Shown here: positions 17,543 to 27,100 of the stretch, piece after piece
How the letters are laid out: each line of letters opens with the position of its first letter
Numbering within the stretch: position 1 is the first letter of the stretch
Made by a program: the position numbers and the translations under genes
Notes under the pieces: model-generated
Told to the model about the DNA's origin: nothing
What the model saw: only the letters and a program-made list of their open reading frames with translations
Databases searched by the model: none
NCBI RefSeq assembly: GCF_013416325.1
Contig: NZ_JACCGK010000009.1
Location: 142,463-206,462, forward strand
DNA: 64,000 nucleotides
Direction: 5' to 3'
Source of the DNA: Vreelandella sedimenti
Lineage (GTDB): Bacteria > Pseudomonadota > Gammaproteobacteria > Pseudomonadales > Halomonadaceae

Positions 17543-17983
17543 TTACCAAGATTTATAGGGCAAAAACTTACCATTCAAAGTTAATAGTACCCGGTCGCCT
17601 TTAGGGTCTTCGATTTTGTCGACCTCCATGGTGAAATCAATGGCGCTCATAATGCCGTCGCCAAATTTCTCCTGCACCACGTCTTTTAGGGTCTCACCGT
17701 ACACACCAACGACTTCATAGAGTCGGTAGATAAATGGATCCTGGGGGATCGCTTCATCCCAGGCTTTAGTGGGAAAGGCCACTAAAGCCTCTACTGCATC
17801 GCTCTCCACGCCAAGGGTGTCACACAGCTTAGTGGCAATCTCTTGACTGGCGCTGTTCATACCGTAGCAGGCGGAAGCCACCCAAACCGGCGACATGCCG
17901 ACTGCTTTGCCAATATCTTCCCAGCTCATTTTTTTACGTGCTTTGGCGGCGAGCAGGGTGTGACGCATTTCGAGCTTATCCAT
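17543..17983 (-). CDS. cynS: Cyanase (cyanate hydratase)
   Basis: Converts cyanate and bicarbonate to ammonia and CO2. It is a cytoplasmic homodecamer. The 146-residue product matches the family along its full length. An N-terminal helical domain (WEDIGKAVGMSPVWVASACYG) is followed by the catalytic domain, in which Arg87, Glu90 and Ser113 (IYRLYE; IMSAIDF) correspond to Arg96, Glu99 and Ser122 of the E. coli enzyme. TAGGAGA precedes the ATG. The gene is downstream of the FNT channel gene on the same strand with a 53-base gap, so the two are probably one operon under the sigma-54 promoter near 19011-19027. No carbonic anhydrase (CynT) gene is adjacent. Confidence 0.96.
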   Translation of the reverse strand: MDKLEMRHTLLAAKARKKMSWEDIGKAVGMSPVWVASACYGMNSASQEIATKLCDTLGVESDAVEALVAFPTKAWDEAIPQDPFIYRLYEVVGVYGETLKDVVQEKFGDGIMSAIDFTMEVDKIEDPKGDRVLLTLNGKFLPYKSW

Positions 17984-18036
17984 TAGGGTTTCTCCTATAA
18001 GGGGGGGGGCGTTTTCTTTGGCCTATTAGGCTGTGA

Positions 18037-18849
18037 TCAAGACAACACTTTTTTGGGCTGAGTACGGACGTGGGTGGTATATAGAACCAAGCCAACGAGG
18101 GTTAGGCCGCCGACCAGATTACCCAGTACCGTGGGGATTTCGTTCCACATAATGTATTGATACAGGGTGAAGTCGGCGCCCATCATCAGGCCGATCGGAA
18201 ACAAGAACATGTTGACCACGGAGTGCTCAAAACCGAGATAGAAAAAGACAATAATCGGCATCCACATGGCCATGATTTTGCCGGAAACCGTTGTGGAGAT
18301 GGCGGCACCTACCACGCCCATAGAGACCATCCAGTTGCAGAACATGCCCCGCAGGAAGAGCACAATCCAACCGGCAAGCCCCGCCTCCTGATAGCCTACC
18401 GTGCGGCTTTCACCAACGGCCATCATCGTTTGGCCGACAGCGTTGATCTCCTCGGTGCCGCCCATGGAGAAATTCAGGTAGCCGAAAGTGGCGATAAATA
18501 GAGCGCCCCCAAGGTTGCCAAGCCCTACCAGTGCCCAGCACTTCAACATGCGCGGCAGTGTCACGCCGGGTCTTTTGTCGAGCCATGCAATTGGCACCAG
18601 CATAAAAACCCCGGTGAGCAGGTCATAGCCCATCAGGTAGAGCATCACAAAGCCCACGGGGAAGAGCAGTGCCCCAATCAAAAAGTGGCCGGTTTGCGTC
18701 GCGATGGTGATGGCAAAAATAACCGCCAACGCCAGGGTCGCCCCCGCCATAAAGGCGCGGATAAGCGTATCCCGGGTGCCCATATAGACTTTTGATTCAC
18801 CCTGATCCACCAACTTGGTGACAAATTCACTGGGCATTAGATAAGACAT
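18037..18849 (-). CDS. Formate/nitrite transporter (FNT) family channel
   Basis: Inner-membrane channel of the FocA/NirC/HCO2-NO2 family, 270 residues, six hydrophobic segments. Family landmarks are FLIGALLFPVGFVMLYLMG (segment 2), LVGLGNLGGALF (the glycine/asparagine segment), GMFCNWMVSMGV and GFEHSVVNMFLFPIGLMMG, with the conserved pore histidine in FEHSVVN. It is followed by cynS. FNT pores pass small monovalent anions, so cyanate or nitrite is a plausible substrate here. The substrate is inferred, not shown. A GGAG motif sits before the ATG. Confidence 0.9.
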   Translation of the reverse strand: MSYLMPSEFVTKLVDQGESKVYMGTRDTLIRAFMAGATLALAVIFAITIATQTGHFLIGALLFPVGFVMLYLMGYDLLTGVFMLVPIAWLDKRPGVTLPRMLKCWALVGLGNLGGALFIATFGYLNFSMGGTEEINAVGQTMMAVGESRTVGYQEAGLAGWIVLFLRGMFCNWMVSMGVVGAAISTTVSGKIMAMWMPIIVFFYLGFEHSVVNMFLFPIGLMMGADFTLYQYIMWNEIPTVLGNLVGGLTLVGLVLYTTHVRTQPKKVLS

Positions 18850-19010
18850 AAATATGTCTCCTGTGTCATTTCGGTTAATTAACGCTTAACCCAAGAGTTT
18901 TAGTGTTTCCTGATAGGAGCAATAAATAGGAGCAACAAAACCGATGGCTGCGCCGTCCTGGTGCAAAAGAGATTAAGCGTGTGGCGCTATCGCACTATCC
19001 ACCCATCCAG

Positions 19011-19027
19011 TGCTATTTGTGTGCCAA
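19011..19027 (-). promoter_or_regulatory. Sigma-54 promoter of the FNT-cynS operon
   Basis: On the minus strand TTGGCACACAAATAGCA matches the -24/-12 consensus. It has TGGCAC, then GG and GC separated by the required 12-base register. The only departure in the core is TAGCA for TTGCA. It lies about 160 bases upstream of the FNT start and beside a gene for a GAFTGA-containing activator. Confidence 0.65.
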
Positions 19028-19107
19028 CTCGCGCATATGATTTCTAACATTTTGTTTTTAATGTATTAATCTGTTTCTTAGAGGATGTTTTTGGAGCGCT
19101 TAAAGTG

Positions 19108-19162
19108 TTACGAAATATCGTAAGCTACGATATTCCGTTGTTTTAGTGACGAAATGTCGTAA
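19108..19162. promoter_or_regulatory. Three tandem palindromic operator sites (candidate enhancer)
   Basis: Site 1 is TTACGAAATATCGTAA (19108-19123), a perfect 6-bp-arm palindrome. Site 2 (19125-19140) is a degenerate copy in the opposite orientation. Site 3 is TGACGAAATGTCGTAA (19147-19162). They lie about 80-135 bases upstream of the -24/-12 element and just before the activator gene, as expected for upstream activating sequences of a sigma-54 regulator. Confidence 0.6.
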
Positions 19163-19214
19163 CTGGCGCGGGACTTGAATGGTGATGGGATAACTTAATT
19201 TGAGGCCAACATTA

Positions 19215-21146
19215 ATGGATGAGCCTGAAAGTCATCACGTTTTTGCTGTAATGGGTGGCTTTTCGCCTCTGGCGATGATCTTGGTCGACCCGTTTGCTGA
19301 CCAGCTGATCGCTGCGAATTATGCCGCTTGCGCGATGCTCAATATTGATGAAGCAATGCCTTTGGAGACACCGTTTAGCCATCGCTTGGGTGCTTCGCTG
19401 CCACTATGGGTGAGCTTCACCGATGAAGCGCTAACACAAAAAGCGGCCTGGTCGGATGACCTGGTGATGTTAGATATGCTGCGCCAGCCGTATCGCGTTG
19501 AGGTTTATGCTCAGCGTATCGACGACTCTTCACAGCTGTTACTGACGCTGATAGACCGCAATAAAGCTGAGCAGCGGCGAGCAAAAGCGGAATTAGGTCG
19601 CCAGCACCGCCAGGGTGAAGTGGGTTGGCAGCGGGTCGAGCAGGTGTTCGAGCGGATTGAAAAGCAGAACCAACTGATTCTTGGCGCAGCGGGCGAGGGG
19701 ATCTACGGGCTGGATGCCGAAGGCAAAACAACCTTCGTTAATCCTGCCGCCGAGCGAATTCTGGGCTGGAGTACCGAGGATATGGTGGGCCACGACGCTC
19801 ACCTGATGTTCCACCACACCCACGCCGATGGCAGCCATTTCCCGGTGCAGCAGTGCCCTATTCACGCCTCGTTTAGCGATGGCCAGGTGCATCACGTCGA
19901 TAACGAGGTGTTCTGGCACAAAAATGGTGAGGCAATTCCTGTTGAGTACACGAGTACACCGATTTTTGAAATGGGGCGTTTGGTCGGGGCGGTGGTGCTG
20001 TTTCGTGATATTCGTGAGCGCAAGCGCGCTGAGCAGCAGTTGCGCGATGCCCTTGCTGAGGTGGAGTCACTCAAGCAGCGCCTCGAACTTGAAAATGAGT
20101 ACCTCCAGGAAGAGATAAAAGCGGAGTTAAACCATCGTGATATTGTCGGCAATAGTCCGGCAGTGGCAAAGCTGATTCAACAGATTGAGCTGGTTGCGCC
20201 CACCAGCGCCAACGTGTTGATAAGCGGCGAGTCGGGCACCGGTAAAGAGCTGATTGCCCGCGCCATCCATGCGGGGAGCACGCGCAATGATCGACCGCTG
20301 ATCCGCGTGAACTGTGCGGCTATTCCCCGTGATCTGTTTGAGAGCGAGTTTTTTGGCCATGTAAAAGGGGCCTTTACCGGCGCGGTGCAGGATCGCCCAG
20401 GGCGTTTTGAGCTTGCCCACGGCGGCACGTTATTTTTGGATGAAGTCGGTGAAATCCCCCTGGAACTGCAGAGTAAGCTGTTGCGGGTGCTGCAGGATCA
20501 GCAGTTTGAGCGCGTAGGCGATAACCGTACCCGCGAAGTGGATGTGCGGGTGATTGCCGCCACCAATCGCGAACTGCGCGACATGATTGAGGCAGGCCAC
20601 TTTCGTGAAGATCTCTATTTTCGACTCAATGTGTTTCCTATTGACTCGGTACCGCTGCGCAAGCGGATTGAGGATGTGCCGCTGCTGGCGCGGCACTTTT
20701 TACAGCGTGCTTGCCTGAAATTTAATAAGCCGGGTGTGCGCATTCCCCCCGCACAGTTAGATATTCTGCAGCGCTATCCATGGCCAGGCAATATTCGTGA
20801 ACTGGAAAACATCATTGAGCGCCAAGTCATCGTGACCCAGGATCGACGCTTAATGTTTGATGACCTACTGTCGGGAGAACCGTCGCGCTCGATGGGGCAT
20901 ACTAAACCAATGCCGACGTTACTCCACTCCAGCGGAGAGAATAATCAAGCAACGCTGCTGACTGAGCAGGCGCTGAGCCAACGTCGGCGGGCGAGCACGA
21001 TTGCCGCTCTGGAACAGGCGAGAGGTAAAATCTCTGGGGTGGGGGGCGCGGCAGAACTGCTTGGTATTAAACCCACTACGCTGGCCTCGCGGCTAACTAA
21101 ATGGGGAATCGATACGCGAGAATTTCGTAAAAGAGCGCCACATTAA
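19215..21146 (+). CDS. Sigma-54-dependent transcriptional activator with PAS domains
   Basis: Enhancer-binding protein of about 643 residues. The N-terminal half holds one divergent PAS-like region (about 10-115) and one clear PAS domain (about 150-270: GEGIYGLDAEGKTTFVNPAAERILGWS) followed by a coiled-coil linker. The central AAA+ domain has Walker A GESGTGKE, the sigma-54 contact loop GAFTGA, and Walker B GGTLFLDEVGEIP. The end is a Fis-type helix-turn-helix (GGAAELLGIKPTTLASRLTKWGI). A TTG at 19200 is in frame, but TGAGG at 19201 suits the ATG at 19215. It is divergent from FNT-cynS and probably controls it. No receiver domain is present, so sensing is likely through the PAS domains. Confidence 0.92.
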   Translation: MDEPESHHVFAVMGGFSPLAMILVDPFADQLIAANYAACAMLNIDEAMPLETPFSHRLGASLPLWVSFTDEALTQKAAWSDDLVMLDMLRQPYRVEVYAQRIDDSSQLLLTLIDRNKAEQRRAKAELGRQHRQGEVGWQRVEQVFERIEKQNQLILGAAGEGIYGLDAEGKTTFVNPAAERILGWSTEDMVGHDAHLMFHHTHADGSHFPVQQCPIHASFSDGQVHHVDNEVFWHKNGEAIPVEYTSTPIFEMGRLVGAVVLFRDIRERKRAEQQLRDALAEVESLKQRLELENEYLQEEIKAELNHRDIVGNSPAVAKLIQQIELVAPTSANVLISGESGTGKELIARAIHAGSTRNDRPLIRVNCAAIPRDLFESEFFGHVKGAFTGAVQDRPGRFELAHGGTLFLDEVGEIPLELQSKLLRVLQDQQFERVGDNRTREVDVRVIAATNRELRDMIEAGHFREDLYFRLNVFPIDSVPLRKRIEDVPLLARHFLQRACLKFNKPGVRIPPAQLDILQRYPWPGNIRELENIIERQVIVTQDRRLMFDDLLSGEPSRSMGHTKPMPTLLHSSGENNQATLLTEQALSQRRRASTIAALEQARGKISGVGGAAELLGIKPTTLASRLTKWGIDTREFRKRAPH

Positions 21147-21234
21147 TCGCCAAGCCATCATGCTTTGGACTAAGGTAAGCTGGATGCGACTTGACAACAG
21201 GCTGTACACATATTTTTAGATTGTTCAAGGCTAG

Positions 21235-21253
21235 CATACATACATGAATGTAA
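21235..21253 (+). promoter_or_regulatory. AcrR/TtgR-type operator upstream of the efflux operon
   Basis: Contains CATACA-N4-TGAATGTAA, closely resembling operators of TtgR/AcrR-type repressors. It is immediately followed by TATAAT at 21255-21260, so a bound repressor would cover the promoter. The same 19-base pattern occurs in front of the TetR gene (29978-29996). Confidence 0.6.
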
Positions 21254-21371
21254 CTATAATGCTCATCTTTCTGAATGGCTTAACGTGCGAGTGGCTTAAT
21301 GTTCTGCAGAATAAGCAGGTTGAGAGACTAAGCGCGTTTACCATCTGACGCTGATACCTAGAGGCAATCCC

Positions 21372-22835
21372 ATGCGACTGGCACACTGGGCAGTCAATGC
21401 CCCTTTACGACCCCTACTGTTAGCGGTATTTACCGCTTCTTTTGTATTGCCTGCTCAAGCTGCCGATCTCATCACGATTACCCGTGATGCGTTAGACAAC
21501 AACGCTGCACTTGCTTCGGCGCGTTCGGAGTATTTGGGTGTTGAAGCAGGCAGAGACGTTGCACGTGGTGGGCTACTACCCCAAATTAACGCCTCGGGCA
21601 CCGTTGCGCACAATGAACAGTATGAAAGCCAGAGCTCATCCCGAGCGGGTACAGGATCTGGAACGGGCAATGTGAGTGCTGGCGATGACCGTTACAACAC
21701 CGTAGCGCTCACCCTTGAAGCCACCCAGGCGCTTTATGATGAAGTGACGCGCAGACAAGTCACTCAGGCAGAGCGCCAGATTGACCAGCAGGTATACCTG
21801 CTTGCCGCCACCGAACAGCAGCTACTGATTGACGTGGCCAGCGCCTATTTTGATATTTTGCGGGCTTACGAAGTACTCGAAGCGCGTTTTGCCCAAGAGC
21901 GAGCCATTGGCCGTCAACTTGAGCAGGCCGGTGAGCAGTTCGAGGTCGGTTTGATTGCGATTACCGAAGTTGAAGAGGCCCGGGCTACCTTTGACCAGTC
22001 CCGAGCTGATCGCATTGCCGCGGAGAGCAATCTGCAGGTGGCATTTGAGGCTCTGGAGCAGTTGACCGGCCAGCGCTACGCCAGTATTGAAGCGTTGGGC
22101 GACAGTATGCCAATCGCCCTCCCGGAACCCAGCAGCCGCGACTACTGGGTAGAGCAAGCCATTGAGCGTAATCCTCAGGTATTGGCGCAACAGGCAGGGA
22201 TAGAGGTATCACGCAGCGGTGTGGAAATTGCCCGCGCGGGACGATTGCCCACCCTTTCAGCCTTTGGCAACTATCAGTATGGCGACAGTGATATTGATAA
22301 CACCACCGGGAATGACTCCTCTAGCCAGGTAGGCATACGCGCTAATTTACCTATCTATACCGGCGGCAGTACCAGTGCCAGCATCCGCCAAGGGACTTAT
22401 CAACTGGAAAGCAGCCAGTATGATTTCGAGTCCCAGCGTCGTTCGTCAATTCAGCAGGTTCGCTCTCTGTACACTCAAGTCAGCAACGATGTGGAAACTG
22501 TCGAGGCTCGCGAGCAGGCCATTGTCTCCAACCAAAGTGCGCTGGAAGCGACGCGTGCCGGTTACGAAGTCGGCACCCGTAACATCGTGGACGTTTTGAA
22601 CGCTGAGCAGAATTTGTATAACGCCATCGCCAACTACGCCGAGGCTCGCTACGACTACGTAGTGAATTTGCTCTCGCTTCGTCAGCAGGCCGGGCGCCTG
22701 GATGTAGACGCCATCGAAGAAGTCAATGCGTGGTTAACTGGCGATGAGGTGAACTTCACCTTACCAGAGAGCGGCGACAACGACCGCTACGAGCCTGCGC
22801 TTAACATCGGTGCACCGCCCCAACCGGGCACGTAA
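21372..22835 (+). CDS. TolC family outer-membrane efflux protein
   Basis: Outer-membrane channel component of a tripartite RND pump, 487 residues. The signal peptide ends near VLPAQAADLI. It is followed by the two tandem TolC repeats with long helical hairpins (AEQLLIDVASAYFDILRAYE-like and the matching C-terminal TQVSNDVETVEAREQAIVSNQ region). Conserved strand residues are present (VGIRANLPIYTGG). GAGGCAATCCC precedes the ATG. It is the first gene of the operon, unlike the common adaptor-pump-TolC order. It probably exports drugs or other amphiphiles together with the two downstream products. Confidence 0.92.
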   Translation: MRLAHWAVNAPLRPLLLAVFTASFVLPAQAADLITITRDALDNNAALASARSEYLGVEAGRDVARGGLLPQINASGTVAHNEQYESQSSSRAGTGSGTGNVSAGDDRYNTVALTLEATQALYDEVTRRQVTQAERQIDQQVYLLAATEQQLLIDVASAYFDILRAYEVLEARFAQERAIGRQLEQAGEQFEVGLIAITEVEEARATFDQSRADRIAAESNLQVAFEALEQLTGQRYASIEALGDSMPIALPEPSSRDYWVEQAIERNPQVLAQQAGIEVSRSGVEIARAGRLPTLSAFGNYQYGDSDIDNTTGNDSSSQVGIRANLPIYTGGSTSASIRQGTYQLESSQYDFESQRRSSIQQVRSLYTQVSNDVETVEAREQAIVSNQSALEATRAGYEVGTRNIVDVLNAEQNLYNAIANYAEARYDYVVNLLSLRQQAGRLDVDAIEEVNAWLTGDEVNFTLPESGDNDRYEPALNIGAPPQPGT

Positions 22836-22910
22836 TGGCTTGTCGGTTGGAAGTGATCCAGGTGCGCACGTGCTATCGGTCACCTTAAAAAAGATATGGG
22901 AATGCAACGT

Positions 22911-24182
22911 ATGAAGAATATGATTCACTCACGCCGAGCGAGTCTGGTGACGCTGGTAGCTGCGCTGGCACTTTCAGCCTGCGGTCAAGAACAAGCCGAG
23001 GCACCTCAACAGGGTGCCCAGCAAGAAGCTCCGCCCCACGAGGTCGAAGTGGCGGAAATGGCGCGTCAGGATATACCGCTGGACAAGTCGTACCCTTCGC
23101 TGCTGCGCAGTGACGATGAAGTTACCTTGGTGGCCCGTGTCAATGGGTTTCTGGAGGAGCGTCACTTTGAACCCGGTCAGTTGGTGGAGGAGGGCGATCG
23201 TCTTTATACCATCGAGCCCGATCTTTACCAGGCCACGGTCAATCAGCGTGAAGCCGATTTACAGAGCGCTCGTGCCGAGCTTGCCCGCGCCCAGCGTGAT
23301 GCCCAACGTTTCGAGCAGTTATTAAGCCAAAACTCAGTGAGTCGCCAGCAGTATGATCAGGCGTTGGCCGACCAACGAGTAGCCCAGGCGAGCGTCGCCC
23401 AAGCAGAAGCCGCCTTGACCAGCGCCAACCTGGATTTAGGCTATTCCCAGGTGACGGCTCCTGTCTCAGGCATGATCGGTTTGAGCCAAGTTAATGTAGG
23501 CAATTTGGTGACCTCGGGTACGGAGCTAGCGACGATCACTCCGCTGGACCCACTGGAAGTTCGTTTCCAACTGCCTCAGCGGGATGCCTTTGAGCTGCGT
23601 CGACAGTTGAGTGACGGCGGTGATACGTCGGATATTCGTGCGCGGTTGAGCATTCCTGGCGTGAGTGGCGGCAGCGATTCCGAACTAGAAGGGCATTTGG
23701 ACTTCCTGGGCTCACGAGTTGATAGCGGCACTAGTACCGTGCAAGCGTCCGCAACCTTCGAAAACCCCATGGCGACCGTACTGCCCGGCCAATTTGTACG
23801 TGTACGCATTGAGGGCCTGAAGCGTTTTGATGTGATGGCAGTCCCTGAAATTGCCGTTACCCAAGGATTGATGGGCCCGCAGGTGTTTGTCCTGGATGAC
23901 GACAACAAGGCTCGGGAAAGAACTGTTTCATTGGGCGAAGTGGCTGGCCCATGGCAGTTGATTCGTGAGGGGCTTGAGCCGGGGGATCGTATAGTGGTCG
24001 GCGACCCCGCTGGTTTAGAGCCGGGTATGGTGATTGATCCTCAGCCGTTTGCTGGCAACGCTGAGGACATCGTTGAAGATGTGGAGCAAGAAGAGGCCCA
24101 GGAGCAGGCTGAAGCGTCAGAGGCAATGGAAGAGGGGGCAGCTGATGGCCAACCCGCTGAAGGGGAAGAGGGTGCACAATAA
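22911..24182 (+). CDS. RND efflux periplasmic adaptor (AcrA/MexA-like lipoprotein)
   Basis: Membrane-fusion protein bridging pump and TolC channel. The N-terminus is a lipoprotein signal with lipobox LSACG. The barrel-sandwich half motifs appear at about residues 55-95 (VARVNGFLEERHFEPGQLVEEGDRLY) and at 185-215 (YSQVTAPVSGMIGLSQVNVGNLV), separated by an alpha-hairpin rich in Ala, Gln and Arg. The C-terminal membrane-proximal domain includes PGQFVRVRIEG and AVTQGLMGPQVFVLDD. An acidic Glu-rich tail of about 40 residues is unusual. In-frame ATGs also occur at 22896 and 22902. The start at 22911 is chosen because the lipoprotein signal then begins MKNMIHSRR. It shares TAATG with the pump gene. 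Confidence 0.9.
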   Translation: MKNMIHSRRASLVTLVAALALSACGQEQAEAPQQGAQQEAPPHEVEVAEMARQDIPLDKSYPSLLRSDDEVTLVARVNGFLEERHFEPGQLVEEGDRLYTIEPDLYQATVNQREADLQSARAELARAQRDAQRFEQLLSQNSVSRQQYDQALADQRVAQASVAQAEAALTSANLDLGYSQVTAPVSGMIGLSQVNVGNLVTSGTELATITPLDPLEVRFQLPQRDAFELRRQLSDGGDTSDIRARLSIPGVSGGSDSELEGHLDFLGSRVDSGTSTVQASATFENPMATVLPGQFVRVRIEGLKRFDVMAVPEIAVTQGLMGPQVFVLDDDNKARERTVSLGEVAGPWQLIREGLEPGDRIVVGDPAGLEPGMVIDPQPFAGNAEDIVEDVEQEEAQEQAEASEAMEEGAADGQPAEGEEGAQ

Positions 24183-27100
24183 TGAACTTCTCTAACTTCT
24201 TCATCAGCCGCCCGATATTTGCCACGGTACTGGCGATTATCGTGACGCTGGTGGGCGTGATGTCCATGCGCATTCTGCCTATTGAACAATACCCCAGCGT
24301 GGTGCCGCCGACGGTATCGGTGCAAGCGCAGTTCCCTGGGGCAGATGCAGAAACCGTTGCGCAAACGGTGGCGGCCCCCATTGCCGAAGCCATTAACGGC
24401 GTTGAGGACATGCTTTATATGACCTCAAACAGCGCCGATAACGGCCTCATGAGCTTGAGCGTGGCGTTTGACATCGGCACCGACGGCGACATTAACACCA
24501 TCAACGTCAACAACCGGGTTCAGGGGGCGCTCTCGCAGTTACCTGAGGCCGTACAGTCACAAGGTGTCACGGTTGAGCTGCGCTCTGACTCGATTTTGAT
24601 GTTTATCGCGTTGACCTCACCTGATGGCGACTACGACAACATCTATATGCAGAACTACGCCACCCTTAACGTGCTTGATGAACTGCGTCAGGTGCCGGGT
24701 GTGGGTAATGCCGAGGTGTTGGGCGGCGGGGAATTTGCCATGCGTATCTGGATGGATCCGGATAAGTTGGCTCAGTACGACCTGACGCCCAGTGAAGTGG
24801 CCAGCGCGATTAGGGCACAAAATACTGAAGTTCCTGCGGGCAATTTGGCATCGACGCCGCAAAGTGAGCCGCGTGCGTACACCTATACGATTACCGCTGG
24901 CGGCCGCCTTAATAATGTCGACGACTTCCGTAATATTTACCTGCGCACCAATAGCGACGGCTCTTCGCTAAACTTGGAAGACGTCGCTCGCATTGAGCTT
25001 GGGGCATCTTTTTACGGGGTTGATGCGCGTTTGAACGGCTCAACCATGACGCCGATTATTATTAACCAGCAGCCCGGTGCTAACGCGCTGGCAACTGCGC
25101 AGGGTGTGCGGGATACGATGGAGGAGCTGGCTGGACGCTTCCCACCTGGGCTTGAATATGTTGCCCCTTATGATACGACCCTGTTTATTGATGCCTCCGT
25201 GGAAACGGTACTCCACACCTTTATTGAAGCCTTTCTGATCGTTATCGTCATTCTGTTTATTTTCCTGCAGAACTGGCGTTTCACTGTGATTGCCATGTCG
25301 GTGGTGCCGGTTGCGGTCGTGGGCACCTTTGCAGGCTTCTACATGTTTGGTTTTTCGATCAACTTGTTGACACTATTTGCCTTGGTGCTATCGATAGGGA
25401 TAGTGGTCGACGATGCCATTCTTGTCGTGGAAAACGTCGAACGCGTGCTAAGCGAAGAGGACGATATCAGCGTGCGCGATGCCACTGTTCGGGCGATGAA
25501 AGAAGTCGGCGGGCCGGTTATTGCGACTTCGTTGATCATGGCAGCCGTGTTTGTACCCGTGGCTTTCCTTGGCGGCTTTACCGGACAGATTTACCAGCAG
25601 TTTGCGATTACCGTAGCGATCTCGGTAGCTATCTCGGCGTTAATGGCGCTGACCTTTACCCCTGCTCTGTCAGCGATTTTTATCAAGCACAAAATCGCCG
25701 GTGCCGGGCAGTCCAAATTCAAGCGCGCACTAAATACACCGCTACGCCTGTTTGACAGACTGTTTGCGGGGATCACCGCTGCCTATATGTGGGTCGTAAA
25801 AGGCTTGGTGCGGTTTTGGGTGTTGGCATTAGCGCTCACGGTAGCGACAGGGGTTGGTTCCTACTGGCTCTACGCCAATACGCCTTCAACGCTGGTGCCG
25901 GAAACCGACCAAGGGGTTGTGCTGGTCAGCGTGTCGCTTCCTGACGCCGCGTCGCTGGATCGCACCCAACGCTATATGTCGAAACTCAGTGCAGCGATTG
26001 AAGATATTCCCGGTGTGGAATACTCCTCAGCGGTGGCGGGCTATGACATTTTGTCGAGTGCCGTGAATACCGCTCGGGGGGTAATGTTTATCAATCTAAG
26101 CCCTTGGTCTGAGCGTGATTTGACTGCCACCGAACTTGTAGGTCGCATTATGGGGTTAGGCGCCAGTATTGATGGTGGCTCGGCGATGGCCTTTAACTTA
26201 CCGCCGATCATGGGGCTTTCGACCACTGGTGGCTTTACCGGCTATTTGCAGTCCTTTGATGGGGCAACGCCTCGTGAGCTCTATCAAGCGTCACTGCAAA
26301 TCATGCAGAAGGCTAATCAGCACCCGGCCTTGAACCGTGTCTTTACTACGTTCAATGTGAATGTGCCGTCCTATCGGGCGAACATTGATCAGCAGAAGGC
26401 ATTAAGCTACGGCGTGGCGCTGGAAAATATTAACTCAGCCCTTTCCAATACCTTTGGTAACGGTTTTGTGAACTACTTCAGTTATCAGAACCGTAATTTT
26501 CAGGTGTATCTGCAAAACGAAGATGAATTCCGCAAAACGCCGGAAGACGTTAGCAGCGTTTACGTACGTGGCGGAAATGGCGAACGTATTCCGCTTTCTG
26601 AGTTTGTCGAGCTTGAGCGACAAACGGGCCCATCGGTAGTGTCGCGCTTCGGCGTATATGCCGGAGCTCAGTTCCAGGGGGAACCTGCGGCTGGCTATAG
26701 CTCTGCTCAGGCGATCGAAGCGATGGACGAAGTCGTGCAAGAGACGCTGGGAACCAACTGGGGCATGGGCTGGACGGGTACCGCATACCAAGAGTCCAAT
26801 ATGGGCAGTGCCGCGACCCTGGCGATTGTCTTCGGTCTATTGATGGTCTTCCTGATTCTGGCGGCTCAGTATGAGAGCTGGTCGTTACCGCTAGCGGTAC
26901 TCACCGCAACACCCTTTGCTTTCCTAGGCGGTATTGGCGGGATCGTGCTGCGCGGGCTGGACACCAGTGTGTATGTGCAGATCGGTATGTTGGTGGTGGT
27001 CGGGCTTGCGGCGAAGAATGCCATCCTGATTGTCGAGTTCGCCGAACTGCAACGTAAGGAGCAGGGAAAATCAATCCGTGAAGCGGCGATTACAGCAGCA

